Assembly: GCA_018969615.1 (NCBI GenBank)
Contig: JAGWYA010000001.1
Location: forward strand, 1 to 54,566
DNA from: Patescibacteria group bacterium
Lineage (GTDB): Bacteria > Patescibacteriota > Minisyncoccia > UBA6257 > 02-FULL-45-10c
Length of the DNA: 54,566 nucleotides
Direction: 5' to 3'
A program made the position numbers and the translations under genes. Under the pieces are notes generated by a model, which worked only from the letters and a program-made list of their open reading frames with translations, did not search any database and was not told where the DNA came from. Every line of letters begins with the position of its first letter. Within the stretch, counting starts at the first letter, position 1. This document shows positions 44,221-52,085 of the stretch, one piece after another.

Positions 44221-44843
44221 TGCGCTTCTTGCTCTTCTTTTTCTCCCGCTTTTTCTTCGGCTTCTTGCAGCCGCCGGGTGACATATTTCTTGAAGAAGTA
44301 ATAGGCGGTGAAGATCAGGATGCCGCCGCCGACGATGTATTGGATCTTTTCAAGGATCGCTGAAGCGGTGCCGAATGCGCTTCCGAAGAAATAGCCGAGG
44401 AACAAAAGAGTGCCGTAGTGAGTGAGCGCGATCAATGATCCGTACAGAATGAAGGAATTGAACGGCATCTCTACCATGCCTGCGACGACGATCAGTCCCG
44501 CAGCGACGCCATAGGAGAGCTTGCTAAAGAACATCGTTTTGCCGGGATGATGGTTCCACAGCAGGCGGATATCTTCCATTTCAGCATCGGTAATGCCGAG
44601 GCGATGCAGTAATCGGCGAATGAAACTTGTTTTTGCGGTATATTTCCCGGTGACATAACACAGCACATCAACGGTGACATCGCGGAGCAGGAAAAAGACC
44701 AGAAGAATATACACATTAAAATACCCGAGTGACGCAAGGGTTCCCGCAATGAACGCGATGATCGGTCCTTCGACGAACGAAAGCGGCAGAAGGATCCAAT
44801 AGCGGTAGGCGATAATAAGCGTTGAAATTGATCCGAGAGACAT
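44217..44843 (-). CDS. DedA-family membrane protein
   Basis: LSFVEGPIIAFIAGTLASLGYFNVYILLVFFLLRDVTVDVLCYVTGKY, HPGKTMFFSKLSYGVAAGLIVVAGM; TATACT 6 nt before ATG 44843. Confidence 0.82.
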   Translation of the reverse strand: MSLGSISTLIIAYRYWILLPLSFVEGPIIAFIAGTLASLGYFNVYILLVFFLLRDVTVDVLCYVTGKYTAKTSFIRRLLHRLGITDAEMEDIRLLWNHHPGKTMFFSKLSYGVAAGLIVVAGMVEMPFNSFILYGSLIALTHYGTLLFLGYFFGSAFGTASAILEKIQYIVGGGILIFTAYYFFKKYVTRRLQEAEEKAGEKEEQEAQ

Positions 44844-44849
44844 AATTTC

Positions 44850-44855
44850 AGTATA
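44850..44855 (-). promoter_or_regulatory. TGGTATACT box 6 nt upstream of ATG 44843
   Basis: Reverse strand gatggTATACTgaaattATG. Confidence 0.65.
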
Positions 44856-44918
44856 CCATCGTAAAAAGATCCCGTCCCGGAGGTCGGGCATCCGCTCTTC
44901 AAAAATGGCAGTATTTGG

Positions 44919-44924
44919 TACACT
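44919..44924 (+). promoter_or_regulatory. TGGTACACT box 6 nt upstream of ATG 44931
   Basis: atttggTACACTggatacATG. Confidence 0.6.
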
Positions 44925-44930
44925 GGATAC

Positions 44931-45215
44931 ATGGTTAAGATCACCGGGAACGACATTTGGCGCGACGGACAGCGGATCGGCTGGATCGAGAACAATTATA
45001 TCCGCGCGCGGGACGGTAAAAGGCTCGGTTATTATTCGGGGAAATATATCTATGCCGAAAACGGGAGCAAGCTTGCCTTTATAGAGGGGGATTACCTTTG
45101 CTCCGAGACCGACCCCGCGAAAAAGGTCCGCCTTGAAACGATCAATGAAACCATCACCGGCGGTATTTTCCCGGAGATCTGCAAATGCACAGTGTATATT
45201 TTGCTTGGAAATTGA
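44931..45215 (+). CDS. Small beta-repeat protein (4-fold beta-flower-like)
   Basis: IWRDGQRIGWIENNYIRARDGKRLGYYSGKYIYAENGSKLAFIEGDYL short repeats. Confidence 0.65.
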   Translation: MVKITGNDIWRDGQRIGWIENNYIRARDGKRLGYYSGKYIYAENGSKLAFIEGDYLCSETDPAKKVRLETINETITGGIFPEICKCTVYILLGN

Positions 45216-45237
45216 TCTTCGGGTATACTATGGGCAT

Positions 45238-45804
45238 ATGAAAAAAACATCTTTTTTATTCGATGGCGCAATGGCGCTCGCGGTGATCACGACGCTTGTT
45301 TTCGTGACGATGTATGTGGCGTTTCAGCAGAATATTCGGCTTTCTGCGAACGATAATCAGGTGCAGCTTGCCGAATACTCGGCGAATTTACTTGCGCAGG
45401 GTCTTTCTCCGCAGGATGCGACCGGCCCGGCTCGCGTTGAGATCGCCCGCGATCTGGTCCCGTATATGATGGTCTATAGCGCGACCGATACGCTTCTTTC
45501 GACGGACGCAACTTTGAACGGCGCAGCACCTGTTCTTCCGAGCGGGGTTTTGGATGCGGCAAGTACGACCGGCGAGACGCGGATCACCTGGGAGCCTGAA
45601 CAGGGCGTCCGCAGTGCGATCGTGGTGGTTCCGTATAACGGCGTGAGCTCCGGTTTTGTCGTCGTCGGAAAATCGCTTCGGGAATCGGAAACGCGCGACA
45701 CCGAGATCTTCTCGATCATCTTCGTTGCATGGCTCCTTTCCCTCGGATATATCTTCGCACTCCCGTATCTGCTTCAATTCGTGAACGACATGCATAATCG
45801 CTAG
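45238..45804 (+). CDS. Membrane protein with extracytoplasmic sensor-like region
   Basis: N- and C-terminal TM segments flanking an about 130-aa domain; TATACT 8 nt upstream. Confidence 0.65.
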   Translation: MKKTSFLFDGAMALAVITTLVFVTMYVAFQQNIRLSANDNQVQLAEYSANLLAQGLSPQDATGPARVEIARDLVPYMMVYSATDTLLSTDATLNGAAPVLPSGVLDAASTTGETRITWEPEQGVRSAIVVVPYNGVSSGFVVVGKSLRESETRDTEIFSIIFVAWLLSLGYIFALPYLLQFVNDMHNR

Positions 45805-45833
45805 CAAATGAGTGACAGCGGGTATTCAGAAAA

Positions 45834-45862
45834 AGCATCGTGCACCTTTCGGCGCACGATGC
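45834..45862. repeat. 10-bp perfect hairpin upstream of FMN-binding gene (no T tract)
   Basis: agcatcgtgc-acctttcgg-gcacgatgct (arms 45834-45843 and 45853-45862). Confidence 0.75.
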
Positions 45863-45905
45863 TCGTAATAAGGTGTATACGTAATTAGCAGCAGCCTTTC
45901 ATCCT

Positions 45906-46508
45906 ATGCCTATGCCGTTCCGATCCGCAGCAAAGTTCGTTTGGTCCTTCTTTCTTATTGGTACTTTTGCGCTTTTTGCCTATTGGAACAGTTATCAGAG
46001 CAATCAGCTTGCCTACGTCGTCCCGAGCGCTACGACCGGAACCACGCCTGCGCCCGCCGCACAGCAAACACCCCCCGTTCCGGCGGCGTCAAATCCTCCT
46101 TCTCAGTCTCCGACGGCATCAACGCCGGCCGCTCCGGCTCAGTCAGCCCCGGTATCACAGCCGGCACCGGCTCCGACCCCTACGCCAGCTCCTCAACCCG
46201 CACCGGCCCCAAAACCTGCCGGAATGTATAAAGACGGCACTTATACCGGCCCCTCGGTCTATGTTTATTACGGCAATGTGCAAGTTCAGGCAACGATCAG
46301 CGGCGGCAAGCTTACGGATGTCCAATTCTTAGACCATCCGCAGGACCGCTATACGTCAATTGCGATCAATGATTATGCGATGCCGATCCTTCAGCAGGAG
46401 GCCCTGCAGGCGCAAAGTGCGAATGTGAACGGCGTTTCCGGTGCAAGCGAGACCAGCGGCGGCTTCGTTCAGTCGCTGGGAGCGGCACTGGCTCAGGCAA
46501 AAAATTAA
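45906..46508 (+). CDS. Membrane-anchored FMN-binding domain protein with Pro/Ala-rich linker
   Basis: TM, APAAQQTPPVPAASNPPSQ...PAPAPKPA linker, YKDGTYTGPSVYVYYGNVQVQATISGGKLTDVQFLDHP, VSGASETSGGF flavinylation-like motif. Confidence 0.88.
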   Translation: MPMPFRSAAKFVWSFFLIGTFALFAYWNSYQSNQLAYVVPSATTGTTPAPAAQQTPPVPAASNPPSQSPTASTPAAPAQSAPVSQPAPAPTPTPAPQPAPAPKPAGMYKDGTYTGPSVYVYYGNVQVQATISGGKLTDVQFLDHPQDRYTSIAINDYAMPILQQEALQAQSANVNGVSGASETSGGFVQSLGAALAQAKN

Positions 46509-46525
46509 TTTTTCTCCGTTTTATT

Positions 46526-48064
46526 ATGTGGGATGATCTCTCCGCCGCAATTGAACAGTTTCTGAACACAACGACCATGTACCGGGTGGTCTTGTACTAT
46601 CTTGCCTTTTTGCTGATCGCCGGCTTCGGCCTCAGTATGTTCGGTGTTCTTGCGTTTACGCCGGTCGCGCTCGTCGTTTCGACGATCCTGCTGCTGTTCA
46701 CTTGCTGGACCATCAATACGATCACGGCCTACATCTTTGGCGGACCCCAGAACGTTGAATCAGTGTTCATTACGGCGTTCATTCTTGCGCTCATTATTAC
46801 GCCGCCGGAAGCCTCTCATTACGCGACTGCACTTCCGATGCTTTTTTGGGCCGGAACGATCGCCATGGCCTCAAAGTTCATTTTTAGCATCGGAAAGAAG
46901 CATCTTTTCAATCCGGCAGCGTTCGCAGTCGCGACGACCGCCATTGTTCTGAACTTTACCGCAAGCTGGTGGGTAGGGAACCCGTGGATGCTTCCGTTCG
47001 TCCTGGTCGGCGTCCTCATTCTGCGGAAGATCCATCGCTGGGACCTGGGTACCGCTTTTTTCACCGCCGCTTTCCTGACCATCGTCGCATCAGGGGTTTT
47101 GCAGAATGCCTCACCGTTGGATATGCTTCCGCGCATCCTTTTGGAAACGCCGATCTTTTTCTTCACCTTCGTTATGATCACGGAGCCGCTGACGACGCCG
47201 CCGACGCGGCCGCTGCGGATCGCTTACGGCGTTTTGGTCGGCGTCTTGTTCGCCCCCGCGATGCATATCGGATCGCTGTATTCAACTCCTGAGCTGGCGC
47301 TTCTTGCCGGCAACCTTTTTTCCTATGCGGTAAGCCCGAAACAAAAACTCATCCTTAAATTAAAGGAACGGATCCCGATCGCGGGCTCGGTCTATGATTT
47401 TGTGTTCGAATCGCCGCAGCCCCTCCGCTTCGCTCCGGGGCAGTATATGGAATGGACCCTTGGCCATTATCATCCTGACAACCGCGGCATCCGCAGATAC
47501 TTCACGATCGCGTCATCTCCGGCTGACCGCGAAGTGCGGCTGGGCGTGAAGTTCTATCAGTCTCCGAGCAGCTTTAAAAAAGCGCTGGGCGCATTATATC
47601 CCGGTGACGAGATCATCGCCTCCCATGTCGCGGGGGACTTTACGCTGCCTAAGGACGCGGGGCAGAAGCTCGCTTTTATCGCCGGCGGGATCGGTGTTAC
47701 GCCGTTCCGGAGCATGATCAAGCATCTGATCGACCGGAATGAGCGGCGGAATATTGTCTTGCTCTATTCGAACCGTTCGCCGGCGGATATCGCCTATAAG
47801 GACATATTCGATCAGGCGCAGGAAAAACTGGGCATTGAAACGGTTTACGTCGTGAACGCGATTGATCCGAAATCGGTCCCTGCCTGGTGCAAAACGGGCA
47901 TGATCAACGCGCAAATGATCGCCGAGGAGGTTCCGGATTACCGGGAGCGTACGTTCTACATCTCGGGCCCGCAAGTGATGGTGGATGCGTTCCGTTCAAC
48001 GCTTCGCGCGATGGGGCTGAAGAAGCGGCAGATCAAGACCGATTTCTTCCCCGGTCTTGCATAA
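46526..48064 (+). CDS. NqrB/RnfD-like membrane domain fused to ferredoxin-NADP reductase-like FAD/NAD domain
   Basis: HLFNPAAFAVA, MITEPLTTPPTRPLRIAYGVLVG; RRYFTIASSPAD, FIAGGIGVTPFRSMIKHL, YISGPQVMVDAF. Confidence 0.88.
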   Translation: MWDDLSAAIEQFLNTTTMYRVVLYYLAFLLIAGFGLSMFGVLAFTPVALVVSTILLLFTCWTINTITAYIFGGPQNVESVFITAFILALIITPPEASHYATALPMLFWAGTIAMASKFIFSIGKKHLFNPAAFAVATTAIVLNFTASWWVGNPWMLPFVLVGVLILRKIHRWDLGTAFFTAAFLTIVASGVLQNASPLDMLPRILLETPIFFFTFVMITEPLTTPPTRPLRIAYGVLVGVLFAPAMHIGSLYSTPELALLAGNLFSYAVSPKQKLILKLKERIPIAGSVYDFVFESPQPLRFAPGQYMEWTLGHYHPDNRGIRRYFTIASSPADREVRLGVKFYQSPSSFKKALGALYPGDEIIASHVAGDFTLPKDAGQKLAFIAGGIGVTPFRSMIKHLIDRNERRNIVLLYSNRSPADIAYKDIFDQAQEKLGIETVYVVNAIDPKSVPAWCKTGMINAQMIAEEVPDYRERTFYISGPQVMVDAFRSTLRAMGLKKRQIKTDFFPGLA

Positions 48065-48112
48065 GGTCGTCCTGGCATTGGCGGTATCCGTTTGGTATAG
48101 TGAGGTATCATT

Positions 48113-48835
48113 ATGATCTTTCTTATCGCATGTGCGACTGCGGCGGCGACGCTCCTGGGAGGCATGTTCGCCCTTCGTTTTCGCGACAAACTGCATCTTA
48201 TCCTCGGGTTCAGCGCCGGAGCGCTTATCGGAGTCGCTTTTTTTGATCTTCTGCCGGAAGCGATCAATTTGGGATCGACCCAGTACGGCATCCCGACGGT
48301 CACCGCGACCGTCGCGCTCGGATTTCTGGTCTTTATGACGCTCGACCGTTCGGTGCACTTATATGCAAAGGATGATGAGTTCGATGCGCATAGCCATTCC
48401 CATCGGGGGAAATTGGGGGCGGGGAGCCTTTCCATTCACAGTTTTATGGACGGTCTTGCGATCGGTCTTGCATTCCATGTATCGGCTGCGATCGGCTGGA
48501 TCGTGGCGACCGCCGTGCTCGTTCATGATTTCTCCGACGGCATCAATACCGTAAATTTGATATTAAAAGACCACGGAACGCCGCGCCAGGCGTTCCAGTG
48601 GCTTCTTACTGACGCGATCGCACCCGTTCTCGGCGTTCTTTCCACGCTCTTTTTCACGCTCCCCGAGGCGTCCCTCGGCCTGGTATTGGCCCTTTTCTGC
48701 GGATTCTTCCTGTATATCGGGGCGAGCGACCTTCTTCCTGAAAGCTATCATCAGCACCAAACTCATTGGGCAACGGTCATGACCGCGCTTGGCATGGCGG
48801 TCTTATATCTTGCGGTCCATTTTGCAAGCCTCTAA
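48113..48835 (+). CDS. ZIP family metal transporter
   Basis: HSFMDGLAIGLAFHVSAAIGWIVATAVLVHDFSDGINTV, YIGASDLLPESYHQHQT. Confidence 0.92.
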   Translation: MIFLIACATAAATLLGGMFALRFRDKLHLILGFSAGALIGVAFFDLLPEAINLGSTQYGIPTVTATVALGFLVFMTLDRSVHLYAKDDEFDAHSHSHRGKLGAGSLSIHSFMDGLAIGLAFHVSAAIGWIVATAVLVHDFSDGINTVNLILKDHGTPRQAFQWLLTDAIAPVLGVLSTLFFTLPEASLGLVLALFCGFFLYIGASDLLPESYHQHQTHWATVMTALGMAVLYLAVHFASL

Positions 48836-48851
48836 ACGAGCCAAAAAGTGT

Positions 48852-49601
48852 TTACCGGGCAGTAAACCGCCGGAATCCTGATGTTTCGGTGCCCGTGCCC
48901 TGCTTATCGATCATATATCCCTCGAACCCTTTTAATCGTTCGATAAAATAGATCCCGCGTTCACCCATGGCAAAAGCCGCGGTCGCGAAACGATCGGCCT
49001 CATAAATGTTCTTTCCGATGACGGTCAGGCTTACGATCGCATTGGCGGGGGCATGCTGATGGACCGGATCATAGATATGCTCGCCGCGAACGTAGGTCCC
49101 GGACGTGGCGATGCCCTCATTTCCGCCCAGCAAGACCGTTTTGATGATCTGCGATCCGTCGAACGGATTCCTGATGCCGATCGACCAGGGGAGGATCTCT
49201 TTGTTCTTTCCGAATACCTGAATATCGCCGCCGACATCGACATAAAAGTTCGCATAGCCTTCCTTCCGCAGGATCTGCGCGGCGTTCCAGATCGCCCATC
49301 CTTTCACAAGACCTGAGGGGTCATATCCTTTTTGCGCAGTACGGATATCGAAGTAGCCCCCCGTTTCTCCCCGCGTTTGCTCCGAGAGAAGGAAGACGCG
49401 CCGCATATCATCGCTATAGTCGACTTCGGCGATCTCACCCCGATTGATCCTGGATATCTCGCTGGTCGTCTTATACGTGCTGAATTTCTCATCCACGTAA
49501 TGGAAATAGGAGATCACCTTTTTGATCGATTCGGCGCGTGCATCCGCATCGACGATCTCTATGATGATCGGCATTCCCATCATGACGAGTGATTCTTTCA
49601 T
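48852..49601 (-). CDS. apbE: FAD:protein FMN transferase (ApbE family)
   Basis: MMGMPIIIEI, YDPSGLVKGWAI, NFYVDVGGDIQVFG, GGNEGIATSGTYVRGEHIYDPVHQ, ADRFATAAFAMG. Confidence 0.9.
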   Translation of the reverse strand: MKESLVMMGMPIIIEIVDADARAESIKKVISYFHYVDEKFSTYKTTSEISRINRGEIAEVDYSDDMRRVFLLSEQTRGETGGYFDIRTAQKGYDPSGLVKGWAIWNAAQILRKEGYANFYVDVGGDIQVFGKNKEILPWSIGIRNPFDGSQIIKTVLLGGNEGIATSGTYVRGEHIYDPVHQHAPANAIVSLTVIGKNIYEADRFATAAFAMGERGIYFIERLKGFEGYMIDKQGTGTETSGFRRFTAR

Positions 49602-49653
49602 AAGGAGTGGTAAGTTTCGCTGCGGATATATCGTCCTGACAGCGAGGCTGATC

Positions 49654-50112
49654 CTACTGACCCGTTCCCGGAAGCGAGAGCGGCCGGATCTGAACGTCCT
49701 GCGCCTGGATACTGCCGTCGGTGTTTGTGGTACCGGTGATGACCACATGTGTTCCGACGCCGAGGTCCTGCAGCGTCCCGGCCGTCGTTTTCATGATCGG
49801 CGTCGCGGAATTCAGAAAAACGATCTTTGATCCCGTTGCCGCAGCCGGTGTCGTCGTGCTTCCATTCGAAAGCTGCACCGTGATGCTTTGCGACCCCGTC
49901 ACAATAACATCTCCTGCCACCAGAGTCGTAGGAGTTCCTGCGGCCTCGCCCGCAAAACGCGACCCGCGTGCTCCGGCGGTAAAATTCCCAAATCTGCCAG
50001 TGGGGGAGTTCGCCGCCGCGGCACTGGAGCGCCCATAGAGCATGCCTCCATAAAATGCACCTCCCGCGATCACGATCGCCCCGATGATCCCGATAACCCA
50101 TTTATTGTTCAT
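49654..50112 (-). CDS. Membrane-anchored hypothetical protein with DUF5666-like beta domain
   Basis: N-term TM, low-complexity linker, GDVIVTGSQSITVQLSNGST...GTHVVITGTTNTDGSIQAQDVQIR. Confidence 0.7.
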   Translation of the reverse strand: MNNKWVIGIIGAIVIAGGAFYGGMLYGRSSAAAANSPTGRFGNFTAGARGSRFAGEAAGTPTTLVAGDVIVTGSQSITVQLSNGSTTTPAAATGSKIVFLNSATPIMKTTAGTLQDLGVGTHVVITGTTNTDGSIQAQDVQIRPLSLPGTGQ

Positions 50113-50138
50113 AATATTAGTATTTTTATCTTTTTATA

Positions 50139-51362
50139 TTATTCGTACCTCAATGCCTCGATCGGATTGAGACCTGCCGCACGGCGCGCCGGATAGTATC
50201 CGAATACGATCCCGATCGCCGCCGATACGCCGAATGCAAGAAGGATCGAGGGGAGCGAGACCTGAGTTTGCAGAACGCCGAAATATTGTATGAGGAAGGA
50301 TATGCTCCATCCTAGCGCAATGCCTAGGGCGCCGCCGGTAAAGGTAAGCATGACCGCTTCCATCAGGAATTGCGTATTGATGTCCTTGCGTTTTGCGCCG
50401 ACGGCTTTCCGCAATCCGATCTCGCGGGTCCGCTCGGTGACCGTGGTCAGCATCATGTTCATAATGCCGATCCCGCCGACGATCAGAGAGATGCCGGCAA
50501 CCGCACCGAGGAGGATCGTGAGCGTCCCGGTCACATTGGAGGCGGTCGCCACGATATCCGACTGGTTCATGATGCTGAAATCAGCCAGGGTAGGATCGGC
50601 GATGGCGTGGCGCTGCAAAAGCAGGGTCGTGATCTGCTGCTGAACAGCGGTCATCACGCTCGTGTCCTGGGCTTGCACGCTGATCGTGCTGAGATATTGG
50701 TTGCCTGCCAGATAGCGCTGTGCGGTCGTAAGCGGGATGTAGATACGGTCATCCTGGCTTCCAAAGCCGGTTCCGCCTTTGGCGACCGTAACGCCGATAA
50801 CGGTAAAATCGATATTATTGATGCGGATCGTTTGTCCGATCGGATCGGCTCCGGCGCCGAAAAGATCGTCGCGGGTCGTCGGGCCCAGAACGGCAACCTT
50901 TGAAAGACCAGTGAGATTCTGTGTCGTAATGAAATTGCCGGTATCGATCTCTACGTTCCGGACGGTCGGGTAGTTTGGATCAACGCCGATAACGCTTGTA
51001 TTCGTGTTGGTACCCCGCGCATTGACCTGATAGCGTCCGTCTACTTCGGGAGCAACGGCGGCGACGCCGGGAACGCTTTGCGCGATCGCATCGGCATCCG
51101 CCTGCGTAAGCGATCGCGCACTGCCGCGTCCGGAGCTTACCTGAAATCCGGGTCCGCGCTGGGCGCCCGGCTGGATCAGGATCAGGTTCGAGCCGATCGA
51201 TTGAATGCTTTGCTGGATGGAGTTTTGCGCGCCCTGTCCGATCGAGATCATGGCGATCACCGAGCTGATACCGATAACAATGCCGAGCATCGTCAGGCCG
51301 GTGCGCACCTTATTCGCTGAAAGCGCCGCATAGGTCTCTTGGAGCATGTCGAGTGTGGTCAT
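50139..51362 (-). CDS. MacB-like ABC transporter permease
   Basis: ALSANKVRTGLTMLGIVIGISSVIAMISIGQGAQ, GGIGIMNMMLTTVTERTREIGLRKAVGAKR. Confidence 0.94.
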   Translation of the reverse strand: MTTLDMLQETYAALSANKVRTGLTMLGIVIGISSVIAMISIGQGAQNSIQQSIQSIGSNLILIQPGAQRGPGFQVSSGRGSARSLTQADADAIAQSVPGVAAVAPEVDGRYQVNARGTNTNTSVIGVDPNYPTVRNVEIDTGNFITTQNLTGLSKVAVLGPTTRDDLFGAGADPIGQTIRINNIDFTVIGVTVAKGGTGFGSQDDRIYIPLTTAQRYLAGNQYLSTISVQAQDTSVMTAVQQQITTLLLQRHAIADPTLADFSIMNQSDIVATASNVTGTLTILLGAVAGISLIVGGIGIMNMMLTTVTERTREIGLRKAVGAKRKDINTQFLMEAVMLTFTGGALGIALGWSISFLIQYFGVLQTQVSLPSILLAFGVSAAIGIVFGYYPARRAAGLNPIEALRYE

Positions 51363-51368
51363 GGATCT

Positions 51369-52079
51369 TTAGGAAATACTTGTTCGTTGTTTATGGTTCT
51401 TCGAATCTTCAAGGACTAAGCCGTCCCGGATATAAATGATCCGCTGGGCATATTCCGCAACATCCCGTTCGTGAGTGATCAGGACGATCGTCCGGCCGTA
51501 CTCCTTATTGAGCCGCTGGAATGTTCCCAGGACGATCTCACCGGTCTTCGTATCAAGGTTGCCGGTCGGCTCATCGGCGAGGATCAGCGAAGGATCGTTC
51601 ACGAGCGCTCGCGCGATCGCCACGCGCTGGATCTGGCCTCCGGACAGCTGATTTGAAAGGTTCGCATAATGCCCTTCATCCAGCCCCGCAGCATGCAGGG
51701 ATCCTTTTGCTCTTCGCTCGCGTTCTTCCGCCGGGATCTGATCGTCATAAATGAGCGGCAGCATGACGTTCCGGAGAACGGTTGTTCGCGGGAGAAGATT
51801 AAATGATTGAAAAACGAATCCGATCTTGTTCTTGCGGATGTCCGCAAGTTCATCATCGCTCAGGGTCGATACGTCCTTCCCGTCGAGAAGATATTTCCCG
51901 CCGGTCGGGGTATCAAGCGCCCCGAGGATATGCATCAGCGTTGATTTACCCGAACCGGACGGGCCCATGATCGCAACGAACTCTCCATCCTGAATGGTGA
52001 AGCTGACGCCTTTGAGCGCCCGGAACGCCATGGTCGTGCCGGCCTGGTATGTTTTTTCTACGTTTTGGACGTCGATCAT
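51369..52079 (-). CDS. MacB/LolD-like ABC transporter ATP-binding protein
   Basis: GPSGSGKSTLMHILGALDTPTGG, LSGGQIQRVAIARALVNDPSLILADEPTGNLD. Confidence 0.95.
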   Translation of the reverse strand: MIDVQNVEKTYQAGTTMAFRALKGVSFTIQDGEFVAIMGPSGSGKSTLMHILGALDTPTGGKYLLDGKDVSTLSDDELADIRKNKIGFVFQSFNLLPRTTVLRNVMLPLIYDDQIPAEERERRAKGSLHAAGLDEGHYANLSNQLSGGQIQRVAIARALVNDPSLILADEPTGNLDTKTGEIVLGTFQRLNKEYGRTIVLITHERDVAEYAQRIIYIRDGLVLEDSKNHKQRTSIS

Positions 52080-52085
52080 ATGGTG

